Assembly: GCA_914767715.1 (NCBI GenBank)
Contig: OU612074.1
Span: 7,021,501 to 7,085,500, forward strand
Origin: Membranipora membranacea
Lineage: Eukaryota; Bryozoa; Gymnolaemata; Cheilostomatida; Membraniporidae
Direction: 5' to 3'
Length of the DNA stretch: 64,000 bases
Below, in pieces: positions 1 to 12,933 of the stretch. The notes beneath the pieces were generated by a model that worked only from the letters and a program-made list of their open reading frames with translations, had not been told where the DNA came from and did no database searches. The position numbers and the translations under genes were made by a program. The stretch's first letter is position 1. Every line of letters begins with the position of its first letter.

Positions 1-1393
1 GTCTTCTCATACATAAACCAATTTTCATTGCATTTTAAGAAAATTGGATCATTTTGGCAGTTTCTCAAATACACCAGTGTCTAGCTGCAGCCTCAAAAAA
101 ATTCCTCATGAAAAGGTCACTGTTATCCTCATGATTAACTGTTACTATCATACTGAATTGTTATTAGCTAAGCACTTAGCATATTATGTAACCCAAAGGT
201 CACATGTGCTGACAAGAATCAGAGATGATGGGAAATGATAATATCAAAGTCAATAAAAATTCAGTATGAATGGAACGAATATCATTTGGGTAAAAGTGGC
301 CTCATAGTCGGCTAGGACATATTTTATACTGCTGCAAGACATTGATGTATTTGGGAATTCGCCAAAGAGTCACTATTTGTTCAAACGTAATCTATCTATG
401 TTTGATTCTTTCTGAACAGGATATTAATGATTTTAATCATGGGTTCGATATCACAGAGTCCTTACTCTGTGATAATATGTTCTGTGCTGAGTGATAAGAC
501 AATAAATGTTTTGGTTTAATGGTGATTAAATCTGATAGGATAATATACTGTTATCATAATAAATTGCATACAAAAACTCAAGAATATAAAGCCAAGGAAT
601 GTATCTAATGTTTAAAAACAGCATAGACTACTACGTAGATTCAAGCTGAAATAACCAATTGATCTGTCTTTAAAATGCCAGGATATCTAGGATTTCTTAG
701 GCATGGCAGACTCTATTAACCTTAGTATGAACTTGGGAGTAAATGTTTTGCTGATTTGACACCTAAGGTAATTTAAATTTAAAGTATATTACACTTTTGA
801 GACTCTGAGATCCCTGCATAAGATTAACTGTGTAGCTCAGAATGTCGATGAGGATGAGGATGAGGATTCCAGGCAACATGTTACCAGATACATATTTGTA
901 GAGCTCATCATACACACACTAGAGGAGTTTATAAGGCTCTAATAGTTATTGGCTAGCACTACAATTCAGCTACCTTAGAGTATGACATAAAGAGGGTACA
1001 CTACCAATAAGTTTCACTATTTAATAATTCAATCATAACAGACAGGTTATAAAAAAATTAATTTTCGCTTGCACCCCCCCCCCCCCCTCCCTCCGGTCGG
1101 TTCTGAGATGGTAACTTTGAAATGTATTTCTGAAGAAGAAAAACCATGTTTTTTTCCAACTAGTCAAGTCTTATAAACAATTTATAGAATAGCCTTCATG
1201 TTATACAAAGTGTTTGCAATAAGATACCCCCAAGTGATCTTTTTTTCAACAAGGCCTAGCCTAGCCTAAAATTAAGTTATCAACTAAAAGACTTTTTAGC
1301 AGGATCACAGGGTATGGCTGGATGATGCCTCGAAATCTAAGTACTTTATTATCACCAAGGAGTTAAAGACTTCAACTCCTTGCTATCACCCAC
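1..1393. other. Non-coding stretch at left edge
   Basis: No convincing exon or RNA gene is seen on either strand. The only notable feature is a run of 14 C at 1074-1087. The minus-strand gene fragment at 1394-1754 should continue into this stretch, but I found no CUB-like or sushi exon here, so the copy appears to lack the rest of the gene. Confidence 0.5.
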
Positions 1394-1754
1394 CTTTATA
1401 GTAGTTGAGCGTAAAGGGAGATGCTCCAACAGAACTGAATATCAGTTTATCATCAGTGGTCACTTTAATCAGAGTGTCTGTCACTGCTTGCTCCACACAG
1501 TAGTTTTTACCGTTGATGTCTAGTTGCACAGATATATCACAGTTGATAACACTAGTGATTCCAGGGATGCTGAAATTTCCAAAAACGCCTGTCAGAGTCA
1601 GATCACAGTCTCCATCAAACTCAATAGTCCCACTTAGTCCTACAGCCTCGGTGTTGGTTCCCTCACAGTGGTGCTGAGTTTTCTAAGATGATGCAGTGGT
1701 CAGCAGAATCATCACAATTGGCAAAATGCACTGCATTGCATACGAACTGGTCAT
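1394..1754 (-). pseudogene. Dead first exon of secreted/membrane receptor-like protein
   Basis: Read on the minus strand, ATG at 1754 opens a hydrophobic signal-peptide-like leader, but codon 24 is TAG (1685-1683), just after the leader. The frame then stays open to a splice donor GTGGGT following 1394. The length is 361 nt, ending in phase 1. The protein is a clear paralog of the exon at 60990-61332: both share a G-x-IEF core, C-x-LTLT, an IPGI motif, a Y-C pair, DTLI and a terminal LNYY-x-G at the donor. It probably decayed from an inverted duplicate. The domain itself is not one I recognise. A sequencing error at the TAG would make it a live exon. Confidence 0.8.
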
Positions 1755-2152
1755 CCTACAACAAATAAAAACAAATGTCAAATAATTGATGCAGTTTAAT
1801 ATGCTAGTTTGCACCTGTGCTACTATTGTTCCTCACATATTATCATATCTTATGGGCGGTGTTACATAGAGTACTAACTTATATTACATCAGCTTAAAAA
1901 AACATGGGCCTATATATCACTGTTTAAAATCTTAGACTTGTGCCAAGTTATTCCATGTTCATCAAAAAACCAGTTCCAGATAACTCAAGTTTAATTGTTT
2001 GAAACGCTAAGTGGGTACACCAAATCCTCATAGATAGGCCTAAATAATATATATTGTTGGATACTGGCGATGTGTAACAAACACACCCATCGATAGGCAT
2101 CTGGACTTTCCTGGATGTACACACTGTCAATATCCATGAGGCATTAATGGGC

Positions 2153-2165
2153 GGGGGGGGGGGGG
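2153..2165. repeat. Poly-G run
   Basis: Thirteen consecutive G on the plus strand. Several similar C/G homopolymers occur in the window (1074, 34087 and 36033 regions), so they seem a general feature of this genome. Confidence 0.9.
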
Positions 2166-2425
2166 AAATAATTATCACGTTAATTGGCAAATCATACATG
2201 TTTGAAACTGCAGATGGCAGCCGCCATGCACCAACCAACCCACTCATTATTATTATAATTTTTGCTGTCTGTCACACTCTACATTATCTGATTGTCAGGC
2301 TTAGGCCTTGGTTATGAAGTTATTATGGTATGTTTGATTTTTATTGTCATTTATGATTTTGCCATATCAATTCAGTCACTCACACACACCAATGGTAGGG
2401 CCAAAGGACAACTTCAAATCCAATG

Positions 2426-2498
2426 ATGTTTGACTGCCCCCCCCCTTGACTTTTGACCTTTGACAAACAACAATAACTCAAGGGGGGCAGTCAAACAT
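2426..2498. repeat. Short hairpin with C/G-rich stem
   Basis: Arms at 2426-2449 and 2478-2498 share the complementary motif TTTGACTGCCCCCC and flank a loop of about 28 nt rich in TTTGAC-like words. It could be a miniature transposon end or a folding hotspot. No target duplication was found. Confidence 0.6.
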
Positions 2499-2880
2499 TG
2501 CCAAAGTCCCAGGTTTTGGAGTAGACCTGTGGGTGGGGCTTTTAATTGAAACGAACAATTACAATGAACAAGCAATGATGATGAATGATGATGAATGAAT
2601 GATTCTTTCTGAACTAAACAAAACTTCATCTGTTTTGTTTTGAGTCCCCATTTTAGATTATTTATGATTTGAGATAAATTCTTTTATGGTATTATCAGAG
2701 ACTATAGATATATCTATTATCTATGGTCTTTGGTATTATTAGCTACAAAAGACCACAGTTTACACAAAATGTTGATGATGAAGCTGGAGGAACAAGGGAA
2801 TGATGTTAAGTCTGGAATCAATTTTCCACAACATTCCATTTCATTGAATTGTCTGCTGCAGCATGGAATAAAACTTATCT

Positions 2881-5156
2881 CGGTAGGTACGAAAAACCGA
2901 ACCACGAACTCACAAGCTACGAACCTTTAAAAAACCGAACCTTCAATGTGTCTGATAACATAATTTCGGCCAATGATGTTCTTTGTAACAAAAAGTCAAA
3001 ACTTTGATGAGCAGTTATCCTCTCTTGCACTTTGGCAAATGGTAGAGGACAACTCCAATCCCAGCAGAGAGTTTGGGACATATGAGCAGGGAGAGTGGGA
3101 GGGGAGCAGGGAGTTTGTCCCCGACTGAACAAAGAAGGGGATTTTGTTCTAGAAGAGACACCAGGCTAGATCATGGCCTGAACGATTTCCAGATTGAGAC
3201 AGAGGTTCCGGAGAGCTGGGAGCCACCAAGTTCAAACTTAGTGATTATTACCATGGTGGTGCGACTGATCCTGGATAATTGAGTGATTATGCACAAATGC
3301 ACACAGTGATGCTTTTACTTACTAAATGATGCTTGCAAATACTCTGTTTATGTGATCATTGCACTGTTTGAGTGATAAGGTGATCCAATCAGATAACATA
3401 TTATATGCGCATTCAAATAAAGGTAATGGTTCAGAGAAGAGACTGTTGATGGTGTTTACACGTGTATTCAATGAACTTATTTGTATATTATGGTGCCTGA
3501 AAAAGCGGCAAAATGAGAGGCAGAAAAAAAGGCCTGAGAGAATAGTAATGGCTCAGGTGGATTAATACTGAAGTGTGAGCATTCATGGCTGTGAATACAC
3601 GTGTGATGGTAGACCATCGGGGACATAAAGCAGTTCCTATCCAATCGTAGTGGCAATGTACGTTGTTAATGACAGTAAGCTAACTATCAAGCCATCACTG
3701 TTGCATAACAGCTATCACTAGGATTGTGCTGTGACTTCTGGTACTGTGTAACTAAAAAAACAGAAAATATCACATTCAAATACAAAGAGAAGTGTTTGAT
3801 ATCATATGTCATCATATTATCAGTTAAAATCTAAAACTCACTTTTTGCTCACTGCGCTCTACTCATAGCTTTAGGGCAGCATGAGGCAAGCTCCCTGTTT
3901 CTTCATTGCCGGTTAATATTATTTGCTTTTTTTATGGCTAGATGGTGACTGGTGAAGCTCACACCACATTACATTATCAATCATGCTCGACTGGGATAAA
4001 ATGAATAATATACCAATTAATTTTGGTACATACCTGACCCAACTTGCAGCTTAATTACTATGTAGTTGTTTTACACGAGGCCGTTTCAGAAGACTAGGAT
4101 ATTATCATTATCAGTTTAGTCCGGGCCACCACAGCTTGAACCTGACTTCGTTACACAGCTATAGTACAGCATGTTAGTCTGACCATCGGACCAAAATAAT
4201 TTTGTATTCTGTGGTACGAGTCAGAGAAATCAATAGCTGAGGTTGTAATGAGTAAGGGCCCGCATGGATATCTACAAACACAAGATTTCTTATTTTATTT
4301 ATTACAGAATATGAAGATTAATATATAGTATTTGCCTAACCACTTTCATACTAGTAGGATCATTTCATAGATGATGAAGCCTGATCAAGCTAATGTAAAT
4401 TTCAGAGAGGCAACACTGATCTGATATCTCTTAGAGTAGCACAAAATGCTGTATGTAAGACCTAACAGTTAACAGTTATAGTTATATATATAGTAAATAA
4501 GCTCAATTTTTTATAGAAGAATTTTAATGTATATTAGACTTAGAGGTCCTACTTTCCCCCTCATGCTTTGTTTGAAACCAAAGAACAGCCATGAACTTTC
4601 AAAACAATATTTCAAGATAGGCCAACACCCATAGTACATACTTGTTAACTCTGTTGAGAGGTGATGATTCAGGAGGCAGCCTTCTGCTCCTCCTGTGACG
4701 AGTCAAAGGGGCTCCAATCTAATAAATAAGTGTGGTGTGTCCTCCATTACAGCCTTCTGTAGTAGCTCCACATACTTCCATCATTTTCAAACTTGCAGGA
4801 ATATATATAGTCAAACCATTCCTCTCTCCAATGCAAAAGTTCATTTGGATTCATGATGACTAATTTGACAATGGCATCTACTTGGTGTGTACCAAACTGT
4901 GCCATCTTGCTCTCCATAATTTTTCATCAAGTGACCTTGAGCTAGTGCACCTAGTTAGGGTGCAATGAGCTCTATTAAAAGTCAAAGTTTGATGTCTGTT
5001 ATATTATTGGTCACTTATCAAAAACATGACATTTCATTGGCTACTGACAATTTAAACTTTGAGCAAATTGATTTAAGCAGGAGAGGATAATCCTGAGTTC
5101 GGTTTTTAGAGGGTTCGTAGTTCGTGAGTTCGTGGTTCGGTTTTTCGTACCTACCC
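2881..5156. mobile_element. Non-autonomous TIR DNA transposon, 9-bp TSD (Mutator-like?)
   Basis: The element is 2276 bp, bounded by terminal inverted repeats of about 60 bp (2881-2940 and 5093-5156). Left and right ends read GGTAGGTACGAAAAACCGAA on their own strands. The repeats contain tandem CGAAC-A words. A perfect 9-bp target duplication AACTTATCT flanks it (2872-2880 and 5157-5165). Long TIRs with 9-bp duplications are typical of Mutator-like elements; Merlin-type 8-9 bp duplications are an alternative. No transposase ORF is visible inside, so mobilisation would need a partner. Subterminal sequence (3000-3030 versus 5075-5095) also shows partial inverted similarity. Confidence 0.85.
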
Positions 5157-5165
5157 AACTTATCT

Positions 5166-7839
5166 ACCTCCTTTATGAATGAATTCTTATTGGGCAGACA
5201 ATTCCCTCCAAATGGATGAAAACTGTGTTCTCAATGATTTTGATTCATTGTGGGGCTTCCTGTACAATGAAGGGTGGTGTAAATGGGCAGTAAGAGATAA
5301 TAGTGAGTGATGAAGTTTCTTAATAGTGTGGTGTATCAATAGGTAAGGCCAGGGCGCCATGGTTCTACCACTTATTATCACTCAAAATTGTCATTCGCTC
5401 GGTATTTCAATTAGACAACTTTGTTTATAAATCGCTCACTCAAGATGAAAATAGTTCCATCAATGAGTGAGCGATGTGAAAGACTCCCGCCCCCACTGCC
5501 TTGGCAAGCTTGTCACGACAAGCTAAATTAACAGGTGCATAGGGGGGTATGTGTGACTTGTAGGATCATGAGGGGGTGATTCTGATGTAACAGTCTTCAT
5601 TCCCAAATATCTAATGTCCATCAATAAATAATATGTGAACTATCATTCAGCTTCATGGCCGCCTCACAATATGCCTCCACCAATGCAGGCCAGGCATATC
5701 ACAGTCGTAAATTGTGCATGTTCTTAATTGGTTGGAGAGAGAGGATTGACCTTATTAAAATTCGTGATCTACAAGTTCGTAAAATCACACCCCAAAAGGA
5801 ATCTGCAATGACCTGTCATTGGCTCTCTCTGCCCACCAAACCAATCAGAATGAACACAAAGTCAAAGCTACGATGGGTCTGTTTTCTATCAAAACAGGAA
5901 CTAAACAATCTTAATGATTAAATTACTCTTTATTGGCCGTTTAGGGTAGAGGTATGGTTGACAAATTCAATGCTTTGGAGTCATATCAACGCTGTCTACA
6001 GCGGTTTTGATCAACATCACATACTCGTCCAGAGATATTAACCTTTCTTTTTTGATGAGGTATCACTCCAGTCCAAGCAGAAGTGGTGTAGCGTTGTCAG
6101 ATTAGAAAATTCTGCTTTCCTTCTGATATCCTTTGTAATATATGTGATGTAATCCCTTAACCCTAGGCCTCCAAGCACGTTTGATCTGATCCGCACCCCT
6201 CGTTAGTCTAGATACTGTTCAAGCTACAAAAAATAATGATATGTCATAACATTGTCGAATGATAAAATGAGAGAAATATCATGAATGTAGCTTATTATAA
6301 ATATATTTTGCCCACAACCTGTTCCCAGTGTGTATTCAGCCTATTTGATAGTCTTGTCGGTGAGCTAGGAACAAATCCAAACTCCCTGATTTAGTTTACA
6401 CTGCGAACTAGTTCATGAGTTGTCTGTCCAAATGAAACGGTAGAGTAACTTCTATAAACTTGATTTACAACGATCAAAATTTAACCCTACTGAACCAATA
6501 GATCCGCCCCTCTTCAAGATGAGAAAATATGGGTTAAACCTTATTATATGTCACATATTGGAACAAAATGTGTACCGTATTTACCCAGTTGAAATCAGAG
6601 GATTCAGACAAGACGCACTGCACACTACACTTTTGAAGTTAAAGGTCAAAAATGAGCCCTGCACAATTCAACACCATGCTATAAACGTAGTATCACCTTA
6701 ATCCCAGTCAACAGGCAGAGAATATAGACTTGTTACCACTCAGCTAATAAATCAGGGAATTCTGATGCTAGCTAATAGCAAAGATCAGTGATCAGGTACA
6801 CAACAATGTAATAATTGAGTAAAAAGTATGGCTACATCAGGGAGAACATCGATCACAATGGACAAGTGACAATCAAGTTCGATGCTTCAACATTCATTGT
6901 ACGCAAGGGTCTGTCAGTCATTTCCAAAACAACACCTATTGTATGTATGTACCTTTAAAGTGGCTCGACCGGTATATAAGGGGCAGTCAATGTAAAGCGA
7001 TCACCCAGCTATATCAAATTCAAATTAGGTTAGCAGCATTCAAATTCCTCCTGCTTTTTCGGAAATAAGATGTGCTGATGCGTAATTGTGTAATACACAC
7101 GCCCAATAACTTTTCCTTCCAAAAATTGCATTGGAAAGTGGTGAAAATACATCAGATGTCATCCAAAAACTCCCAGCTCCAACGATTTCAAATCATCCGC
7201 TTCAAATTATACAAGTTCTTATTGGTCGATTTTGACGTTCTGATTTATGATGCCAGAGGTTGCCTAGATACCGTTGTCAAGATTCCCAAGTGTGATGATC
7301 CAACATAACAATAACTTTATTTATGGGTGTCTGCGAATCACAATTTCTTATATAACACACTTGATCACTTGAGAACGCACCTTGGACTGGCTGCAAGAGG
7401 CGGAGACCAAGGCCATTCTCCGCCTCTGATTACACTGATCAGCCAATGGTCTTGCTTGTAGCCAGAAAATACTAATTATGATTAATCCCTGTGCACCCCC
7501 TCATTAGCCTAGTACCTTAAAGGGATCATTCAGTTCAAGTACAGCATTTATTATAGAGACTTGTTAGCACAACTACAGGGGTTTACTTGTGTGGGGAGTA
7601 ATATTATGGACCAAAAAAAATTTTATGCGACTTACTTTTACCAATATGCTATGCTCAAATTTACATCCAAAAACATATGACATCACGGTAATTACCCAGT
7701 GGGAAATTCCAACGAGTCGTACTCAGTAGCATACAGCATGATGATTGATGACCAGCTGATTTACAATTCACTACAAAATCAATAATGAGCCATGTGTTGC
7801 ATAACTGTGCAATAAAATTGTACAGCCGCTGATTTTGAT
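5166..7839. other. Non-coding stretch, small inverted repeats only
   Basis: Open frames up to 88 codons occur (for example 5655-5921 plus) but show no recognisable domain or codon signature. Two short stem-loops are visible: ATCGCTCACTCA and its complement around 5431-5475, and AGAGGCGGAG with its complement around 7395-7427. A terminal repeat of the P2X7-like/transposase element might be expected near 7.5-7.8 kb, but I could not match one to 17.3-17.9 kb. Confidence 0.4.
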
Positions 7840-7911
7840 GTGCTATTTTGGTGTCATTTTCATAATTGTCAGCGAGCTGAAAGAACTTCAATTTGTGAAT
7901 TTATTTTCCCG

Positions 7912-8502
7912 ATGGCTTCCAACATTGAGCAACAACCAGGAGCTGCTGTGCAGCATGACGATACTGAATCGGACCACGATTCACGGGCAGGTGACGTCCC
8001 AGAGGATCCAGTGAGAGCAGCTGAGATGGATCGAAGGGAGGGTCAGCGAGCTCAACTTCTTCAACACAGGCTATCACACAACGACTGGTGTACTTGTGAT
8101 GGATGTTGGCCTGTATTACACGCTAACTCTTATTACGATGTCACATGTTGCCAGGAGAGTGAGCAAGTCAGGGAAACGTGCCAGGAACACCAAGAGTTTG
8201 GTCATGAAAAGCCATACACCTGCATCACTCACCATGCTTCCTTCCACACCTTGTGTCTCTATGAAAAATACTTAGTGCAAGTGGAGAACAGGTACCACGT
8301 GGAAGGCGTTGATGTCAGAAGGATTCCAAGGAATGAGAGGTTTCGCTATGCTGCCTATCGTTCCTACACAGAGTGGATACATGGACGCCTGGGTAGATGG
8401 ATTCGCATGGAGATCCCACAGTGTGTGACAGCATCAATCCGCGGACGGTTCCCTGATGAGCAGAATCGGTACACAGGATTTGAGGAACCAGTTCCTCAGT
8501 AG
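7912..8502 (+). CDS. P2X7 intracellular 'ballast'-domain-like protein
   Basis: A uninterrupted 196-residue ORF starting at ATG 7912; the frame is open upstream to 7840, but the Met before SNIEQQ gives a sensible acidic, disordered N-terminus. The rest matches the cytoplasmic ballast domain of vertebrate P2X7 receptors in order: WCTCDGC (59-65), a CC pair (79-80), a CIT motif (104-106), AAYRSYTEW (147-155), IPQC (168-171), IRGRFP (176-181) and YTGF near the end. In that family the cysteines coordinate zinc and the fold binds guanine nucleotide. Channel transmembrane segments are absent, so this is a free-standing soluble domain. It is convergent with the transposase gene ending at 9045. It could instead be a single exon of a host gene. 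Confidence 0.85.
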   Translation: MASNIEQQPGAAVQHDDTESDHDSRAGDVPEDPVRAAEMDRREGQRAQLLQHRLSHNDWCTCDGCWPVLHANSYYDVTCCQESEQVRETCQEHQEFGHEKPYTCITHHASFHTLCLYEKYLVQVENRYHVEGVDVRRIPRNERFRYAAYRSYTEWIHGRLGRWIRMEIPQCVTASIRGRFPDEQNRYTGFEEPVPQ

Positions 8503-9044
8503 GATCAAGATCAGCTGTACCCAAAATCAGCCCTTTTCAGGGCTCACCACACTCGACAAAGAGTTGTTCATTCTATAATCATATCATTTTGACGAAAATA
8601 CAGATGATTTTCTGGGCTACAATCTTTACATATATTTATTTCCCAAGCTCAGTTGGGCAAAATCCGCTCTCAATATGACCAAAACACCATCGAATGAAAA
8701 TGAGTGCTGAATTTCTGTTTGCTATACAAAAGAAAACTCATAATGCAGCGGAGAGAAATGGATTCCCCTGAATTTGTGTTATAAATGAATATTTATGATT
8801 GAAAAAATGGGGATTGTGGAATTTATTTTCCAATCAAGTCAAAGAAAAATTGTTGAATCATTTAACCAAGTTTGCATAAAAAACTGTGAGAGAAATGCAG
8901 TTATATATTTATTTATGAGATGTCGGCCAGGTAATAATATTATTAAAAATTATAATTTTCTTTTTCTTTTACTGGAAACCTGGACCTCACTTGTCGATGG
9001 TGTGGACTGGGCAAGTGCTGGTCGAGGCTGTTCAGGTGTTTTTA
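8503..9044. other. Intergenic spacer between convergent genes
   Basis: An AT-rich spacer of 542 bp separates the stop codons of the P2X7-like ORF and the minus-strand transposase. No clear gene is present, and no AATAAA-type signal could be assigned confidently to either gene. Confidence 0.4.
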
Positions 9045-11087
9045 CTAGGATGTTGGTGGGAGGGTCATAGAAGGAAGAGGAGGAGGAGGAGGTAGAGGTT
9101 TGTTCAGGCGCAGCACGGATGGGATGGAAGGGATGGTTGGTGGTGCTTGATCACCAGCTAAGGGTTCTGGGTGGTTGGGTCCAGAAGAGAGAGCGAACCG
9201 GCTGGTGTGACGTTCAATGACATCTGATGGTGGCTCTCCCTTAAGTTGCGATGTCATTGTAGCTGGTGTAGGTGGCAAGTCAGGAAGACACACTTCATCA
9301 CCCCTGGCAACCTGTTCCGTGAGCCTCATCAGTCTCATAAGATAATCTGTACAGAGATAAATTGCAATCGATAACTTCTCAATGCTAGCAAAAACAAATG
9401 AAATGACGACTTTTCCCCAACTAAATGGCTATGCTTTATATCCTGTGTAAGAATGTCAAATATGTTTGTGTAAAATGAGGCTTGAATCGCTAAATTCCAT
9501 TTCTCTATTCTTTGGTCATCAATATAGAAACCTAGATTACCTCATTTTTCTTTCCAACAGTAAATTTTTCAACCAAATTTTAATGTAAGTGATAGCAAAG
9601 CAATACAATCAACTCACTTTTAGTAGGGGGAGGCCGTACAAGCTTAGCCTTGCCGACACCTGACTTATATTTGAGGTATTGTACCCTCATCTTCTGTTTG
9701 CCGTCCTCATCCATGATCACATGTCTGTCACAGTTTTCATTATAGAGCAGAGCAGAGAGCAGTAGTCTGCAAATATAAATAAACATCCTGTCAAGCCCAG
9801 AAGTGGCATGTGCATTCAAGGGAACAATTATTATTATTATCATGCTAGCCTCAAAAGCCTTTCAAAGAATGACTAAGAGACCCAACTTTCAAATTGACAT
9901 ATACATGTTTCTCTGGATATGACAACTCTGGCAAATGCTCAGGGACGATTCTAATCCACCCATTCTGTTGTCAATCAGTTACCGAGCAAGACTTCCATTC
10001 ACCATGATTAACCATTTTCCCTCTGAGATATTTATGAAACCATTTTCAAGGGCATACATTTATGACAGCTGGAAATATTCAGAGCAGGAATCTGTTGAAA
10101 TTTCGTTTTGGTACCAGCTTACCTTGAGTACATGCCTTGAAATCCGAATGACAGGTGCTTCGGTGCATGGGTGAAAACGATCCTGTGATACGACTCAATT
10201 CGGCTTGTCTGGGGACATCCTCGATGTGGCCTTCTTCTTCTGTGGGGCGCTGAGCAGTGTTTTCACCTTTGCATACGATGAGCTGTCTAAAACATGTCAA
10301 GAAGGAAATTTTAAGTGAGATATGTAATTATTGTAAGGGAAGAGATATTATTAAAACAATGAACCGTTGTGGCCAAGAATAGAGTAATCTTAAAATTATT
10401 TGAACTCACATTATTGCGTCATAAAGCAGGGCAACAAAGGAGAAGTTTGATTGCAAGGACCTTGTCATGGTTTGGTCAGTCATAGGCTGTGAACACTTTG
10501 CAGGCCAAGCAAGAGTTCTCAATTTTTAAAATACCATCAACATCACACAGTTATCAAACCGCAGTATACCGGGATACATCCTGTCATACTTAGTGGGATG
10601 ATGACATTGTTTGTAGAATACATGTGATGGAAATTCACATACACCGATGAGGTGGCTCAGTAGCCCCACCCTCTTCTCCTCCATCACCTGCTGGTAGTTT
10701 TCGTTTGGCTCCGTATGACCAGCCATATAGTACAACCTGTATGAAACACAGCTAACATTATGACTAAACTTTGTATATTGTGTAGAAAACCAGGGTTTCC
10801 TTATGTTTAGTATTTGTGTAAAATTTCAATTGTTGCATGCAATATTTATGGTGATGCTAACATGATAGGTATTTCCAGGCTTTCTCTGTACAAGCTTGTA
10901 GTCCAGATTTTTATGGTTTGCATTTTGACTTATGCAATGAAATAAACTAGCAATATCAGCCTAAGAAAACATAGCCTTACTCACCGATTGCAGATGGCTC
11001 GAACTCGGTCCATTGTCAGCGGGGACAAATTCGGATCTGATTTGTCAGGCTTCTCCTTAGTAAACCCTACCAGTTTTTTCTGTATAC
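9045..11087 (-). other. Transposase C-terminal exons 8-12 (catalytic Glu)
   Basis: Exon 11087-10985 (IQKKLVGFTKEKPD), exon 10736-10570 (AGHTEPNENYQQVMEEKRVG, a C-HH pair), exon 10286-10123 (SSSYAKVKTLL, then after a frameshift QTSRIESYHRIVFTHAPKH), exon 9766-9618 (LLSALLYNENCDRH), exon 9346-9045 (YLMRLMRLTEQVARGDE and a polyproline C-terminus). The exon of 164 nt enters in phase 1 and leaves in phase 2, so its length is off by 2 nt (or +1) from an open frame, matching the frameshift seen in the reading. Confidence 0.75.
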
Positions 11088-11485
11088 CTAATTACAGAAA
11101 AAAAGCTTATGTGGGTCCCTAGTAAAAGGCAATCATTTGGACGAGAAACAATACCAACATCGAAAAACACACTCGACTCAGTAGTTCTGAAAATCGGCAG
11201 ATACCCAACTATACATAAACATGAAGCTAATGGTAACTTTTACTGCAAACCCATGGCATGTTGAGTGAACCTTTAAACAGGAGAAATTAGCAAACCATGG
11301 ACTATTTAATGTTTAGAGTTGATCTGCAAATTTGATTGGATTGTCAGAAGAAATGTTTCAAATCCAGAACGATTTAACAATCATATCACAATAGCTACAT
11401 CACCTGCTAGTAGAATTACCATTGGATTGAAAAAAAAATCTACAATGATGCTCAGATAACGAATCGTATTGTAAATTGGAGTCAC

Positions 11486-12437
11486 CTTTCACAACATGCC
11501 AGTCATCATACCAGTGCTCAATGTCTGGATACTTCTCACGCATCATCTTTGTGATACCAGCGTGTTGATCTGTTACCAGGGCAGAAACCGATACACCTGA
11601 CTCGGCCATAACTGCCAAACTTCTTACCAGTCCTTCTTGTTCAATCGCTGGAGAACTCATGTGAGTTTCAACTCGCTAAAAACAGTCACCAACGCTCATT
11701 ATACGCAGAGGTGGCTTTTACAAGCTTCATAAACAACAAACTAGACATATCCTGCAGATTTTAACGACATTTAGCATTCTTCAAACTCCACAAGACATTA
11801 CACAATACAGAAAAGTATGACATGCAGTCAATGAAGCATCTGTTAGTGTTATCACACAGTATTTTGAAGAAACAGCTTACAGAGACAGCCTGTATATCCA
11901 ATATCTTGTTTGTGGTGAGATCCATCATGCAGTAGCTACCAAACTGGGCACAAAAACCCATGCCATGAAAGAAATTAATAAAATGATGCATTATTGGAGT
12001 AATGCAATTAATTGCTAAATGACCTATAAAATTCTAGGACGCCCACACAAGACATCACTGCAGTGAAAGTTGTTAAACATGGACCAATTGTAGTTGTCTC
12101 CACCATATTATGTTTAACAATAGTTTAGTGGTATATGACGATAAATTACTTTGAAATTAATTATTTCTCAGAAACAATATATGTCGTACCAGTGATAGGT
12201 AACAAAGATATTATATGAAGTGTTGGTATCGAGAAATGACCTCACTCATTCTACAAATAATGAAGATACTTACTATCACAGCGGCCATCACCACCAAGGA
12301 TGACTTTCTCGTTCTCCTTACATAGGGCCAATGATTGTTTCTGGTCCTCTAGCCAAATGTACAGCACTACTGCACAAAACATTTCCAGCTGGTACTGGTA
12401 GAATAGAGTTTCAGATGGGAACTTGATCTTGTTAGTT
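11486..12437 (-). other. Transposase catalytic exons 5-7 (first two Asp)
   Basis: Exon 12437-12274 ends with VILGGDGRCDS, the first catalytic Asp. Exon 11963-11881 encodes GFCAQFGSYCMMDL; the frame is perfect, but the bases before it are TG instead of AG. Exon 11675-11486 encodes SALVTDQHAGITKMM with the second Asp, and ends at DDWHVVKG before donor GTGACT. The acceptor chosen for the first of these exons (GGTGAG before AACTAAC) is the only one that keeps the frame. Confidence 0.75.
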
Positions 12438-12589
12438 CTCACCTACCTGAAAAAAAGAGTAAATATCTAAATCAACTGTGTAGCAAACTCTGCTTCCTTA
12501 TCATCTTCGCAAATATAACACGAGTGTATAACTATGAGCCTTGGGCAATTTCAAGCGTGTCCCAAGAGCAAAAAAAACTTAGCACTTAC

Positions 12590-12933
12590 GCCAAGGTATC
12601 GAAATGAAGTACAGAGATAGATTTCTGTTGAGAAACGTCAATAAAATTTCTCAATCTGATACTGGAAGCTGATAAATGATGATGCAGGACGGTACAATAC
12701 TTTGATAACTCCTGACCAGATAAAGAACATCTAACAGTATATTGGTTACATAACTTACTATTTGACCTTAGCGGGTTGACAACCGGTATATAGCACAGAG
12801 CCCAGGAGTAATGCATTGAATGGCTTTGAATCACCTCTTTTCTGACCTGCCGTCTGCCATTTCCAGCTGTGTTTGTTACCGCAGAAGAGAGTGAAAGTTA
12901 CAACAGCACCGTACTGAGAAGTGTCAGCATGAA
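12590..12933 (-). other. Transposase exons 3-4 (C-x-H-x-W module)
   Basis: Exon 12933-12759 enters in phase 1 (G|TT = Val), encodes a beta-rich FTLFCGNKHSWKW segment and FNALLLGSVLYTG, and ends TA|GTAAGT. Exon 12661-12590 completes the Tyr codon and encodes RLRNFIDVSQQKSIS, ending GC|GTAAGT. In relatives this region precedes the catalytic core and is the family's most recognisable stretch (W-x-SQP...N-LL--ILFSG). Confidence 0.75.

Noticed and set aside
10395-10530. A candidate extra transposase exon (minus) reading SLQSNFSFVALLYDAI before GTGAGT.
   Set aside because: It needs a phase that does not fit. The exon at 10736-10570 (phase 1 end) joins directly and in frame to the exon at 10286, and the joined sequence matches the family pattern.
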